Counted from the first letter of the stretch, positions 17,726 to 26,549 are shown. The stretch is DNA of 56,923 nt from an uncultured Rhodocyclaceae bacterium (GCA_900549295.1 URNG01000003.1:1-56923); one strand, 5' to 3'. The notes: generated by a model from the sequence alone, not told the origin. Program-made: numbers and translations.

Positions 17726-20680
17726 TCAAATCGGCAACGACGGATCGATTGGCTCCGGCACCTCATCGGCGTCGATGATGTAGTCGCCGAACCGCTTGAT
17801 GTGGCTGGTGACGTAGGGACTCAAGGTGGCCACGTCCTCCCGTGCGACCGGGAATCCCTCCGCTTTGAGTTTCCGTAGGATATGGGTCTGGTCCACTACG
17901 TTGTGGAAAATGACTGCGTTGGCTACCAAGTCGTTGTACTTGATGATCTTCTCCTGCTCCTCGGGGTCGTTGTCGGCAATGACCCCTTCCCCGCCGAAGA
18001 ACAGCCACTTGGAGAACCCGTTGTAGGCTTCCACCTTGTTGGTGGTCGCCGTGATCTGGTCGCGCAGTTCCAAATCGGAGATGTAGGTCAGCAGGAAGAC
18101 CGTGCGCACTACCCGCCCCAGCTCCCGAAAGGCTTGGTAGAGCCGGTTCTTGCGGCTGTAGTTGCCCAGCTTACGCAGGAGCATCGATGACGAAATCTTG
18201 CCGGCCTTGATGGAGAGCACCACGCGCAGCAGGTCCTTCCAGTGGGTCTCGATCAGGTCCCAGTCGATGGCGTCCTTGAACAGCCCGTCGATGTGCCGGT
18301 AGGTCGTTTCCTTGCTCGGCCGGAAGAACACCAGGTCATGCCAGTTGCGGATGCGCGGCATCAGCTTGATGCCCAGCAGATAGGCGAGTGCGAAGACCGG
18401 GGCGGATTGCCCCTGGGTATCGGCGTGCACCGTATCGGGCTGGATGTCCGACTTGTTCTGCAGCAGCCCCTCGATGATGTAGACCGCCTCCCAGACCCCA
18501 CAGGGGATGAAATGGCTGAACAGCGCCACATAGTTGTCGGCGATGTGGTGGTAGGCGATGCCGCCATAGCCGCCGTAGCGAATGTGATACTCCGCCAGGA
18601 GGTTCTGGTCGAACATGTCGAACTTGGTGCCATCGGCCGCGGCCGACTTGCCCTCGCCCCACACCTTGGGCAACTGAAATCCGTGGTAGCGGTTGATGAT
18701 GTCCCGCAGCGCTGCGTTCAGCTTGTTGGCATTGATGTGCCGGCGGTTGATGAAGGAGAGCATGTGCGGCGTCACCGCCCCGCGCAGGTGGCGGGATGCC
18801 TGCATCGGCCCGAGATTGCAACCGTAGGTAAAGGTGGTCAGGATGTAGCGCTCGCCGGGGTTGTCGATCTTGGGGTCCGAGCCGGAAAGCGGCCCGAAGT
18901 GCCGGTTCCAGCTCGTCCAGTGCGCGACGTTGCAGAGCACGTCAATCACGTTGCGCTCCGGCAGGCGCTCCAGCAGTGCTGTTTCCAGGGCGCGGGCTGA
19001 TGCCTTCGGCTCCCGCGGCGTGCTGCGCTTGAGCACCGGCAGGCCGGCCTCGTCGATGCCCAGCGACTTGTTCTCCAGGAAGTCGGCGTCAACCGCCGCG
19101 GCGATCTCGGTCAGGCCCTCGCGCAGGCTATCGGCGAATCCCACCGCGTCGGCGGCAAAGCCCAATTGCGCGCAGTAGTCGGCGACCAGCGGCTTGCACT
19201 CTTCCCAGGACAGCAGTTGCTCTCGGTAGTCGGCATAGGCTTCCGAGCCCTGGATGGAGACATCGCCCGACTTGATCTCGGCGGCCAACGCCGAGAACAC
19301 GCAGACCTCGAAGTGCTGTCGGCTGATGCGCTCGCCAGCGTCGGTTTTCACCAGCACGGTACGCTTCCAGCGCTCGTTGGTAAACGAGAGGTCCACCGCC
19401 TCGTCGATCCAGGCACCCTTGCGGTTTTCGTGGTCCATCAGCACTTCCAGCGCCTGCATCAGCGACTGGTCCTCGCTGGTCGAAGTCATGGTCAGCAGAT
19501 GCACCATGCGGAACAGGGTCGGTCGGTGGCTGCGGTAGAAGCGCCAGAGCAGCGGGAAGTAGTTGTCGCCGCTGAAGGCGTTGATGGCGGTGCAGTCCTC
19601 CTGCAGCGCCTGGGCGCCGCCCCGGTTCGACAACAGCGATCGGATGCTGCGGCCGGCCTCGGCGTCCTCCGGTTGGATTTCCAGCACCTGGATTACGTCG
19701 GCCAGCGTCGCCACCAGATGCTCGGTCTTCTGGCGGTAGCGGATGCGCAGGCGCTCCAGTTCGTCCTTGCCGCGCCGGTGGATGTGATTCATGCGCTTGA
19801 TGAACATGTCGGCCAGGTCGTCGCGGGCCTGGACGCGGGCGCGGTGGATCAGGCTCAGGACCAGCACGTAGCGCTTGGGCGGCGTGAATTTCTTCAGCTC
19901 GGCGGCATCGAGCGCCTTGGCCTCGGCGGCGAAGTGCTTGATCTTGGCATAGGGGATGCCGGCCAGGTGATGGTCGGCGCCGACGGTGTTCGACAACTTG
20001 ACGATGTGGTCGAGCAGGTCCTGAAGGTGCTCCAGAGAAGAGCGCTTGGGGAGCTGCTTGAGGGCGAAGAAGAGGCTTTTCTTCTGGGGGCTGTCGCCGA
20101 CTTCCAGCAGGGCGTCGAGCTGCCCACGCTCGGCCTCTGTCAATCGCGCCATCACGATCTCGAAGAAGCGGCCGTTCACCAGGGTGCGGATGCGCCGGGA
20201 GAGCCGGTCGAAGGTGCTGAAGGCCGGCAACTCGATGCGCTGGTGCACCAGTTCCTCAATGGCGACGTTGATCAGGTCGGCCGGGTTGTCCATCACCTCG
20301 GCCGCGGAGGCCATCGCCTCGCTCGCCACCCGCAGCCCCTCCTCGCCCCAAGCGGAAACCGCCAGCCGTTCCCGGATCGCCTGGTGATGCCGGTACAGTG
20401 TGCGCAATTCCGCGTAGCCGGGCGCAGTATCCGGGTCGATCCCGGCCACCCCGCGCACATGCTGGACGACGGCAGCCGGAATGTCCTCCACCGCCGGAAA
20501 ATAGCCCAGGCGCTGGAAGGCCTTGAGCAGCAACAGCAGCCCGAATCGCGCCTGGGCCTTGCGCGCTACGATCCGGACGAAGTTCATTTCGTCATCGGTT
20601 GGCGTGTAGAGGGTTTCGAGTTCACGAACCGTCGGGTTACGTTTGAAGCGGGGATAAGCGGTGCGTTCGATGGAAGCCAT
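17726..20680 (-). CDS. tnpA: Tn3-family transposase
   Basis: A 984-residue DDE transposase that pairs the 37-bp ends and makes cointegrates by replicative transposition. The N-terminal DUF4158-type DNA-binding part (RFKRNPTVRELETLYTPTDD) is followed by the long catalytic region. Likely catalytic residues are Asp about 682 (AAADGTKFD), Asp about 754 (HADTQGQSAP) and Glu about 884 (NKVEAYNGFSKW), each in the family context. Length is normal (about 950-1020 aa) with no frameshift, so it should be active. It is transcribed toward IRL and divergent from the toxin-antitoxin pair, sharing a 138-bp control region. Confidence 0.96.
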   Translation of the reverse strand: MASIERTAYPRFKRNPTVRELETLYTPTDDEMNFVRIVARKAQARFGLLLLLKAFQRLGYFPAVEDIPAAVVQHVRGVAGIDPDTAPGYAELRTLYRHHQAIRERLAVSAWGEEGLRVASEAMASAAEVMDNPADLINVAIEELVHQRIELPAFSTFDRLSRRIRTLVNGRFFEIVMARLTEAERGQLDALLEVGDSPQKKSLFFALKQLPKRSSLEHLQDLLDHIVKLSNTVGADHHLAGIPYAKIKHFAAEAKALDAAELKKFTPPKRYVLVLSLIHRARVQARDDLADMFIKRMNHIHRRGKDELERLRIRYRQKTEHLVATLADVIQVLEIQPEDAEAGRSIRSLLSNRGGAQALQEDCTAINAFSGDNYFPLLWRFYRSHRPTLFRMVHLLTMTSTSEDQSLMQALEVLMDHENRKGAWIDEAVDLSFTNERWKRTVLVKTDAGERISRQHFEVCVFSALAAEIKSGDVSIQGSEAYADYREQLLSWEECKPLVADYCAQLGFAADAVGFADSLREGLTEIAAAVDADFLENKSLGIDEAGLPVLKRSTPREPKASARALETALLERLPERNVIDVLCNVAHWTSWNRHFGPLSGSDPKIDNPGERYILTTFTYGCNLGPMQASRHLRGAVTPHMLSFINRRHINANKLNAALRDIINRYHGFQLPKVWGEGKSAAADGTKFDMFDQNLLAEYHIRYGGYGGIAYHHIADNYVALFSHFIPCGVWEAVYIIEGLLQNKSDIQPDTVHADTQGQSAPVFALAYLLGIKLMPRIRNWHDLVFFRPSKETTYRHIDGLFKDAIDWDLIETHWKDLLRVVLSIKAGKISSSMLLRKLGNYSRKNRLYQAFRELGRVVRTVFLLTYISDLELRDQITATTNKVEAYNGFSKWLFFGGEGVIADNDPEEQEKIIKYNDLVANAVIFHNVVDQTHILRKLKAEGFPVAREDVATLSPYVTSHIKRFGDYIIDADEVPEPIDPSLPI

Positions 20681-20784
20681 GAGGGGTTTCTACTATTTGA
20701 TCTACATCCCAACCATTACTCGTTTGTCGGACGGGCGCCAGCGAGGTGTTGCCGTCCATTGTCGTAAGAACGGCAATAGCCGGG

Positions 20785-20812
20785 TTGCTCGCCATACCGG
20801 AACAAGTATAAT
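20785..20812 (+). promoter_or_regulatory. Strong promoter for the toxin-antitoxin pair
   Basis: TTGCTC (20785-20790), a 16-nt spacer and a perfect TATAAT (20807-20812). The toxin ATG is at 20819, so the predicted transcript begins at or next to the start codon. An inverted repeat TTGCCGT...ACGGCAA straddles the upstream side (about 20751-20775) and may be the antitoxin operator. Confidence 0.6.
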
Positions 20813-20818
20813 TTGAGA

Positions 20819-21196
20819 ATGTCAGAGAAGAACAAATCGCTCATCTGGATCGGCAGCAGCAAAAAGGATCTGATGGCACTGCCTGTCGATGTGCGGAAAT
20901 TTTTCGGCCATGCCCTGGACTTCGCCCAGCATGGCGACCAGCACGAGGCGGCGAAAGTGCTCAAGGGATTCGGTGGCGCAGGTGTCCTGGAAGTGGTCGA
21001 AGACGATGTGGGTGGTACTTATCGTGCCGTCTACACCGTCAAGTTCGAGGAAGCCGTATTCGTCCTCCACTGTTTCCAGAAAAAGAGCAAGCGCGGGATT
21101 ACCACGCCGAAAGAGGACATGGATATCATCCACGCCCGGCTAAAGGTCGCCGAGGCGCTGGCCAAGGAGCTACGAAATGGTAAAACGCATCATTGA
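20819..21196 (+). CDS. Gp49-like (RelE/HigB superfamily) toxin
   Basis: A 125-residue toxin of the phage-derived Gp49-like family (PF05973), a RelE-type fold expected to cleave ribosome-bound mRNA. Typical features are YRAVYTVKFEEAVFVLHCF (about residues 68-86) and KKSKRGITTPKEDMDII. The antitoxin gene overlaps its 3' end by 20 nt, giving toxin-first order as in higBA. No ribosome-binding site precedes the ATG, and the -10 box is only 6 nt upstream, so translation may be leaderless. Such pairs are a known accessory of Tn3-family elements, where they stabilise the transposon. Confidence 0.85.
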   Translation: MSEKNKSLIWIGSSKKDLMALPVDVRKFFGHALDFAQHGDQHEAAKVLKGFGGAGVLEVVEDDVGGTYRAVYTVKFEEAVFVLHCFQKKSKRGITTPKEDMDIIHARLKVAEALAKELRNGKTHH

Positions 21197-21512
21197 CGGT
21201 ATTGAGGTCGAAACCGGCTCCGGCAATGTCTTTGCCGATCTGGGCCTGCCGGACGCCAAAAAACTCAAGATCAAGTCCGGCCTGGTGATCGAGATTACTC
21301 GCGCCATCCGCAAGCTCGGCCTGACGCAGGAAGAGGCCGGGCGCCGCATGGGCATTCCGCAACCCAAGGTTTCCGGCCTGTTGCGCGGTGACTTCGCCAA
21401 CCTGTCCGAGCGCAAGCTGATGGACTGCCTGAATCGGCTTGGCTACGACATCGAGATTACCGTGAAGCCGGCGGTGGAGCCGATCGGGCACCTGACCCTG
21501 GCGGTCGCATAA
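21177..21512 (+). CDS. HTH (XRE/HTH_37-type) antitoxin
   Basis: A 111-residue antitoxin partner of the upstream Gp49-like toxin. A helix-turn-helix is visible: LTQEEAGRRMGIPQPKVSGLLRG is the region (about residues 49-71), with LSERKLMDCLNRLGYDIEI after it, matching the HTH_37 antitoxins. It should bind the toxin and repress the shared promoter, and may also affect tnpA, whose promoter is in the same divergent region. The ATG lies inside the toxin gene, so translation is probably coupled. Confidence 0.85.
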   Translation: MVKRIIDGIEVETGSGNVFADLGLPDAKKLKIKSGLVIEITRAIRKLGLTQEEAGRRMGIPQPKVSGLLRGDFANLSERKLMDCLNRLGYDIEITVKPAVEPIGHLTLAVA

Positions 21513-21655
21513 GCCAGTTTGTGTCGGCGCTGGCTGATGGTGTGCCGCTAGACATTATGAGGCTGGCTCACGAAACGGAAAAAATCGCACGATAAGCCTC
21601 CGTCATACACACTTTTGAATCTGGACCGTCATGGGCCGGCGCTTGGTAGGCCCGG

Positions 21656-22792
21656 TTATCGGGCAGTCGTTTTTTCGTGGCGCAGGTCGTCCTCAGCGTG
21701 GAGATAGATGGCCGTGGTTTCGATGGACGCGTGGCGCAGGTTCTTCTGAATGAAGCGGATGTCGTTGCCGGCGTCGGCCTGATGCGTGGCCGAGGTGTGA
21801 CGAAGCCAATGGGTGGAAGCCCGCCGTAGCGTGGTCGCCCCGGTGGGATCGATGGCGTCGAGGGCTGCGGCGGTGCGCCGGAACACTTCCTTGACGACCA
21901 GGTAGATCGCGGTCGGCGTGAGGAACCGGTCGGTGCGTCCGGCGACGGACATGACCAGTGGAGTGGTCTCCAGACTGATCGGGACGGCTGGCAGGCCGTG
22001 GAACTGGCGGTAGCGCGCTAAATCCGTCATCAGCTCGTCGCTTAAGGGCACGTCGCCGGCTCCGCCCCCCTTGCCGACCACGTGCAGCCACCATTTGCCC
22101 CGCCGCTGCGACAGGTCGCGGGTCTTCGCGTGAGCGGCTTCGGAAACCCGAAGCGAGGCGCCGTAGAGCAGCCGAAAGAGCCAGCGCACACGCTCGTAAT
22201 GCTGACGTTCGCGGTGAGTCGCCTGGGGTAGCGTCTCGATAAAATCGAGCACGGATTGCCAGAGTTCCCGATCCAGGTAGCGTTCTACAGCGGCCCGGCG
22301 GCTCCCCTTCGCGTCGCTCCGCCGGCGGCGCAACGCGAGCGGATTGCCGGCGAGATAGCCTGCCGCCACCAGATATCCGAAGAGCCCGGAGAGAATTCCC
22401 AGCGCTTGCCGTACGCTGCGTGCCGAGAGCGGCCCCTCGAAGAGTCGGCGGCCACCACCGCGGCGCGGCAGGGTCGGATCGGCCCACTCGCAGGAGGGAT
22501 TCGCCAGAAAGACCTCATAGGCGAGCAAATCCTCCCGGGTCAGACTGGACAACGGTTTGCCCAGGACGCGGGTCGCCCAAATGAGCAGCCGAACTGCTTC
22601 TTTGCGGTAACTACGCAGGGTGTGCGGGGAACCCGCGTACTCGGCCAACCACAGGCGCACCGCCTCCACGTCGGTATCCGCGGCGATCTGGCGAACACTG
22701 CCCCGTGCCCGGTTCGACCCTTGGCTGCCATCCAGGGCGGGCGACAGCACGGTGGCAGGCAGGGAATCGGTGGCCGGCATCAGGTCGGGCAT
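21656..22792 (-). CDS. tnpS: Tyrosine recombinase TnpS (cointegrate resolution)
   Basis: A 378-residue tyrosine recombinase. The N-terminal SAM-like core-binding domain (TLRSYRKEAVRLLIW) precedes the catalytic domain with Arg in GASLRVSEAA, Lys in VVGKGGGAGDVPL, His-x-x-Arg in HWLRHTSAT, His in NLRHAS and the nucleophile Tyr in TAIYLHAED. With divergent tnpT beside it, this is the TnpS of Tn4651-type elements, which resolves cointegrates at a site between the two genes. It is longer than an average phage integrase of this class through its N-terminal extension. Confidence 0.9.
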   Translation of the reverse strand: MPDLMPATDSLPATVLSPALDGSQGSNRARGSVRQIAADTDVEAVRLWLAEYAGSPHTLRSYRKEAVRLLIWATRVLGKPLSSLTREDLLAYEVFLANPSCEWADPTLPRRGGGRRLFEGPLSARSVRQALGILSGLFGYLVAAGYLAGNPLALRRRRSDAKGSRRAAVERYLDRELWQSVLDFIETLPQATHRERQHYERVRWLFRLLYGASLRVSEAAHAKTRDLSQRRGKWWLHVVGKGGGAGDVPLSDELMTDLARYRQFHGLPAVPISLETTPLVMSVAGRTDRFLTPTAIYLVVKEVFRRTAAALDAIDPTGATTLRRASTHWLRHTSATHQADAGNDIRFIQKNLRHASIETTAIYLHAEDDLRHEKTTAR

Positions 22793-22977
22793 GAGTTATG
22801 GGTCTCGTGGTTTTTCAGCGGGCTTTTTCGCAGGGTACAGCAAAAATTCTTGCGATTATGTGGATTATCTTAAATTTTGCTGCGCAATGATTATGATAAT
22901 AACGTTATACCGTAATATATCTCCGTGCGGTGCTGGAGTTCCCGGTGCTGAGCAGACTTTTGTCGAAGGAGGCCACA
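22793..22977. promoter_or_regulatory. Predicted cointegrate resolution site and divergent tnpS/tnpT promoters
   Basis: 185 bp of unusually AT-rich DNA between the divergent recombinase genes. It holds a perfect palindrome ATAACGTTAT (22899-22908), repeated GATTAT words, and TTGC-TGC-GCAA. In Tn4651 the equivalent interval is the site where TnpS and TnpT act. The exact core is not proven here. Confidence 0.65.
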
Positions 22978-24006
22978 ATGAGCCGCGTGAGCGATACCCG
23001 AATCCGTACCCGTGAGGCCGCAGCCCGCTTGGTCGCTGCCGGCCGTCGGCCACACGAACTAACGGTCGACCTCATCTATGCCGAAATCCGGCAAGGCAGT
23101 CGCACCACCATCAACGACGAGTTGAAGCTCTGGAAGGACGAGCAAGCTAAGGTCGATGCCTTGAGCGCGGCCTTGCCGCCGGCGGTGGCCAACGCGATGA
23201 TGGCGGCCTGGGCAGTGGCGGTGGAGCACGGGGAGCTGGCGTTCGAGCGGCGCCGCGAGGAAGTGGAAGACGAACTGGCGAAGGCATCGGACCGCGTACA
23301 GGTTCTCGAAGCCGAAGGTTCAAGACTGCAGGAAGCGGCCGCTGGCTTGCAGGCCCAATTGGCATCCCGCCAGGCGAAAGCCGAGGCATTGCGCGAGGAG
23401 GCCGCCCGGATGCGCGGCGCCATCGACGCGGCGCAGGCACGCACCCAAGCGTTGGAAGAGCTGCTTGCATTGGCGCGTTCCGAGGCGGAACAGCGGCTCG
23501 TGGCGGAAAAAACGGAACATCAGCAGCAAATGATTGAGCTTCAGGCAGCCACTGTGGCACAGGAGCGGGCATTTCGCGCCGAGATCGACAAGGCCACGGA
23601 GCGCTTGGAGGGCGTGCAGAAGCATGTAATGCTGCAGGTAGCCGAGGCGCGGGAGGCAACCAAGCGCGTGGAATCGCAGTTGGCCAAGGCCCATCAGAGG
23701 ACAGAAGAACTCTCTGTGGAGGCGCAGCAACTCAGGGCAAAACTGGCGACCCAGATCCAGCAGAACGAAAGAGCCCAGTCTGACCTGACCAAGGCGTCCC
23801 AAGAGGCGGGACAATTGCGAACCGAGCGCGAATCGCTGATCCAGCAGCTCGCCTTGCTGACCGGCAAACTCGATGCCCAGGCAGCGCAAGTCGAGTCCCA
23901 GGAACGAAGGGCCATTGGCGCAGAAAAGCGCCTGGAGGAGGCGCTAAAACGGTCAGGGACGCCCAGGAAGAAAACAGCGAAGTCGGATCAAACCGGCGCT
24001 GTTTGA
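22978..24006 (+). CDS. tnpT: TnpT resolution helper, KfrA-like N-terminus plus long coiled coil
   Basis: A 342-residue protein starting at the ATG preceded by AAGGAGGCCACA. The first 60 residues (IRTREAAARLVAAGRR, IRQGSRTTINDELKLWKDEQ) form a KfrA_N-type DNA-binding domain. The rest is a heptad-rich coiled coil (LEAEGSRLQEAAAGLQAQL and similar) ending in a basic tail. TnpT of Tn4651 binds the resolution site and helps TnpS; this gene has the same place, orientation and architecture. Its stop is 4 nt from the right inverted repeat. Confidence 0.87.
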   Translation: MSRVSDTRIRTREAAARLVAAGRRPHELTVDLIYAEIRQGSRTTINDELKLWKDEQAKVDALSAALPPAVANAMMAAWAVAVEHGELAFERRREEVEDELAKASDRVQVLEAEGSRLQEAAAGLQAQLASRQAKAEALREEAARMRGAIDAAQARTQALEELLALARSEAEQRLVAEKTEHQQQMIELQAATVAQERAFRAEIDKATERLEGVQKHVMLQVAEAREATKRVESQLAKAHQRTEELSVEAQQLRAKLATQIQQNERAQSDLTKASQEAGQLRTERESLIQQLALLTGKLDAQAAQVESQERRAIGAEKRLEEALKRSGTPRKKTAKSDQTGAV

Positions 24007-24009
24007 GCG

Positions 24010-24046
24010 CTAAGTCCTATTTTTACACGTATGTCGGCTGTACCCG
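24010..24046 (-). repeat. Right terminal inverted repeat (IRR) of the transposon
   Basis: Thirty-seven bases; the complement begins CGGGTACAGCCGACATACGT and ends AATAGGACTTAG. Three mismatches with IRL. Confidence 0.93.
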
Positions 24047-24051
24047 GGATT
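24047..24051. repeat. Right target-site duplication GGATT
   Basis: Identical to 17651-17655 on the other side of the transposon. Confidence 0.93.
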
Positions 24052-24263
24052 GTTGTCAGGTAAATATTCCAGGCAATTTGCAGCACGGCGATCCGGTTAT
24101 GTGCGTTGCCGGTATTTCATGTTTTCAAGCATGAAACAATGCAGAGTACTGGATCGCCTGATGACGCACTGCTCTCGAACTCGACCAAGCTATACATCCC
24201 TCCCGGGTAGTCGATTGACCCGCAGGTTGAATGTATCCCCAAGGCAAAACGATACCGAGCCTT

Positions 24264-25556
24264 TTATTTCTCCGCTAGCTTCTCTTTTTGTTGCACCAGG
24301 GTTTTATCCTGAGTTTTTTCTCTGGCCTTTTCTTTCTCCCAGCCCCGCCACGGCTGCATGCGTGGGGCTTCGTCGCGCAGAACGAGCATGGGGGAGGAGA
24401 AGGGCGCCAAGCGCTCCAGGAAATCCAGCAATTCGAGCACGACGGCGTTGCGAAAAAATTTGGTGGCGGGGATTTCCATCCAGATGCGGTCTGCAAAAAC
24501 CAGGAGTTCGTGCGGCCAGTCGCCGTAACCGTCGTGGTTGCGGTCGAAACCCTGGTAATCGTCCCAGTAGTTGGCCAGCCACAGATCGTCCATGGGATCG
24601 CCGTCGCCGACGATGCTGACCGGCCACAGGTTGTTGCGGAAGGTGTTGGCGATGGCGACGTGACCGCCGAATGCGCCGTAGAAGTAGATGGCGGTGAGGT
24701 TGTGGGCGAACAGGTTGTTCACCATCACGATGCGGTTGTACGGGTCCATCGGTGAGTCGGCCATGAGGCCATGGGCGCAGTGCACGATTTCGTTATCGAC
24801 GATGATGGCGGCCGAGGTTTCCTTGAGCGCGATGCCGGCGCCGGAGGCGTCCATGGCGTGCAGGATGCGGTTGCTGCGGATCAGGAGCTGTTCGGAGTTG
24901 AGAGCGATGATGCCGGTGGAGTTTTTCTCGAGGTGATTATTTTCCACCTCGCTGCGGTGCGCGAACAGGAAGTTGAAGGCGCGGCGGCTGTCGGTGATGC
25001 GGTTGTGCAGGAAACGGTTGTCGGTGGCGTTGGTGATGGTGAGGTCGCGGATGTGGCTGAAATCGTTGTGTTCGATCAGGTTGCCGGTGCTGTACCAGAG
25101 CCGCAGGCCGTCGCCGCGGTCGGCCGAGTCGGCGTGGCGGGAGCGGATGCGGTTGTGGCGAACCGTGCTGTTGCCGCCTTTGTGCAGTGAAATGCCGAAC
25201 AGCACGTCGTCGATCCGGTTGTTTTCGATCAGCAGGTTTTTGCCTTCACCCATGATGCCGCCGTCGATGGCATCGTGCGAGTCGCCGCTGTTTTTCAGAT
25301 GCAGGCCGCGCAGGGTGACGTGATCGGCCTTGATGGTGATGACGGTGCCTTGCCCGCCGGCATCGATGACGACCTTGCCGTCTCCCTCTATCGTCAGCGG
25401 ATTCCGAATCAATGCGGGGCCGCGATAGGTGCCGGGCGGCAGGCGCAGCACGCTTCCTGCAGGCGTCAGATCGATCCATGCCTGCAGCGATTGCTGTGCC
25501 CAGGCGGGCAGGGCGAGGGCAAAAAAGGAAAGAAGTAGGAGGATACGGGTCGGCAT
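24264..25556 (-). CDS. nosD: NosD-like periplasmic beta-helix protein
   Basis: A 430-residue exported protein with a signal peptide (RILLLLSFFALALPAWA-Q). The body is a right-handed parallel beta-helix with repeated turns such as NLLIENNRIDDVLFGISL, NSTVRHNRIRSRHADS and VENNHLEKNSTGIIAL, as in CASH/NosD proteins. NosD takes part in copper-centre maturation of nitrous oxide reductase. The usual nosZ, nosF and nosY partners are absent within this window, so the gene is either detached from its cluster or the cluster is not contiguous. A lysine/glutamate-rich tail closes the protein. Region 24052-24263 upstream of its stop has no gene I can support. Confidence 0.82.
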   Translation of the reverse strand: MPTRILLLLSFFALALPAWAQQSLQAWIDLTPAGSVLRLPPGTYRGPALIRNPLTIEGDGKVVIDAGGQGTVITIKADHVTLRGLHLKNSGDSHDAIDGGIMGEGKNLLIENNRIDDVLFGISLHKGGNSTVRHNRIRSRHADSADRGDGLRLWYSTGNLIEHNDFSHIRDLTITNATDNRFLHNRITDSRRAFNFLFAHRSEVENNHLEKNSTGIIALNSEQLLIRSNRILHAMDASGAGIALKETSAAIIVDNEIVHCAHGLMADSPMDPYNRIVMVNNLFAHNLTAIYFYGAFGGHVAIANTFRNNLWPVSIVGDGDPMDDLWLANYWDDYQGFDRNHDGYGDWPHELLVFADRIWMEIPATKFFRNAVVLELLDFLERLAPFSSPMLVLRDEAPRMQPWRGWEKEKAREKTQDKTLVQQKEKLAEK

Positions 25557-25683
25557 GCGTGGCGGGCATTAGAGCACTGGACCATCGCTCCCGCCAGAAT
25601 CTGGATCAAGTTTTTGATGTGTATCGGGTGCCCTGGTTTTTTATAAAGGGCAGGGGAATCCGTCCGGAGCCGTCGCATGAAAA

Positions 25684-25714
25684 AATCCCCGCCGGGCAAA
25701 ACACGGCGGGGATT
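25684..25714 (-). terminator. Terminator of the yciB-yciI-bolA-parvulin operon
   Basis: AATCCCCGCCG (25684-25694) pairs with CGGCGGGGATT (25704-25714). On the minus strand it is followed by a run of T, 47 nt after the parvulin stop codon. Confidence 0.8.
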
Positions 25715-25760
25715 CGTTCCGGTGCCCGGATTGAGCACAGGCGCGTCGTGCAAACCTGGC

Positions 25761-26549
25761 TTAGTTCACCTTGGCTTTTTCGCGCAGTTCGCGCACCAGT
25801 TTTTCGACCTGCATCTGGCTCGCGCGCTGTTGCAGTTGCGGCTTGACTTCCTCGAAGCTGGGCGGGGTGAGCGGGCGGGTGTCGTCCAACTGGATGACGT
25901 GGTAGCCGAAATCGCTCTTGACCGGGGTCTTGGTGTATTCGCCTTTTTTCAGCTTGGTCAGCGCTTCGCCAAACGGCGGAACGTAGGCGTTGGGGCTGCT
26001 CCAGTCGAGTTCGCCGCCACGTTCCTTGGAGCCGGGGTCGAGCGATTGCTTGGCCAGCGTGGCGAATTTTTCGCCCTTGTCGAGCTTGGCGATGATGGCC
26101 TTGGCGTCCTCTTCCTTTTCCACCAGGACGTGGCGCGATTTGTATTCGGTGCCGCCCAGCGAACCCTTGAGCAGGTCGTATTCCGCCTTCAACTGCGCAT
26201 CGCTCGGGGCGTTGCTGCGCACGTAGTCGCTGAGGAAAGCGCGGATCAGCACGCTTTGGCGGGCGAGTTCGACCTGTCCCTGGATTTCGGGTTTCTTGTC
26301 GAAGCCTTTTTTCTTGGCTTCCTGAGACAGCATTTCGCGGCGCACGAGTTCTTCCTTGACGGCGGCCTTCAGCTCGGCGTTGTCCGGTGCGCCCTGGGCT
26401 TTCTGCTCGGCGATGAAGGCGTCGAACACGTTTTGCGAGATGGGCTGGCCGTTGACCGTGGCGAAGGGCTTGCCTTGCTGAGCGAGGGCCGGAGCGGAAA
26501 TGAGGCTGCCAGCGATCAGGATGCTGGCCAGGGTATTGAGTTTGAACAT
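25761..26549 (-). CDS. Periplasmic parvulin-type peptidyl-prolyl isomerase (PpiC/SurA-like)
   Basis: A 262-residue foldase. The signal peptide (LASILIAGSLISAPALA-Q) directs it to the periplasm. The N-terminal SurA-like helical chaperone part is followed by a single parvulin domain (YKSRHVLVEKEEDAKAII; GGELDWSSPNAYVPPFGEAL; KSDFGYHVIQLDD, about residues 130-235). The start at 26549 is set by the signal peptide. It is the last gene of a compact minus-strand operon after yciB, yciI and bolA, an arrangement common in betaproteobacteria. Confidence 0.92.
   Translation of the reverse strand: MFKLNTLASILIAGSLISAPALAQQGKPFATVNGQPISQNVFDAFIAEQKAQGAPDNAELKAAVKEELVRREMLSQEAKKKGFDKKPEIQGQVELARQSVLIRAFLSDYVRSNAPSDAQLKAEYDLLKGSLGGTEYKSRHVLVEKEEDAKAIIAKLDKGEKFATLAKQSLDPGSKERGGELDWSSPNAYVPPFGEALTKLKKGEYTKTPVKSDFGYHVIQLDDTRPLTPPSFEEVKPQLQQRASQMQVEKLVRELREKAKVN

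Larger units (their letters stand above)
17656..24046. mobile_element. Complete Tn3-family transposon of Tn4651 type, with toxin-antitoxin pair
   Basis: A 6391-bp element bounded by 37-bp inverted repeats (34 of 37 matching) and a perfect 5-bp target duplication GGATT. It encodes TnpA on the minus strand, a toxin-antitoxin pair on the plus strand, and the divergent recombinase pair tnpS (minus) and tnpT (plus), which is the Tn4651/Tn4652 resolution arrangement instead of a serine resolvase. There is no catabolic, metal or antibiotic cargo. Insertion is intergenic, after the SMUG1 gene. Intact ends, intact genes and a perfect duplication suggest recent insertion. Confidence 0.95.

Noticed and set aside
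19166..20767. A 533-codon open frame opposite tnpA
   Set aside because: Shadow of the transposase; composition artefact of GC-rich codons.
24052..24263. Possible gene or small RNA next to the right transposon end (hairpin TTTCATG...CATGAAA)
   Set aside because: No frame with a start and ribosome-binding site; the 7-bp stem alone is too weak to call.
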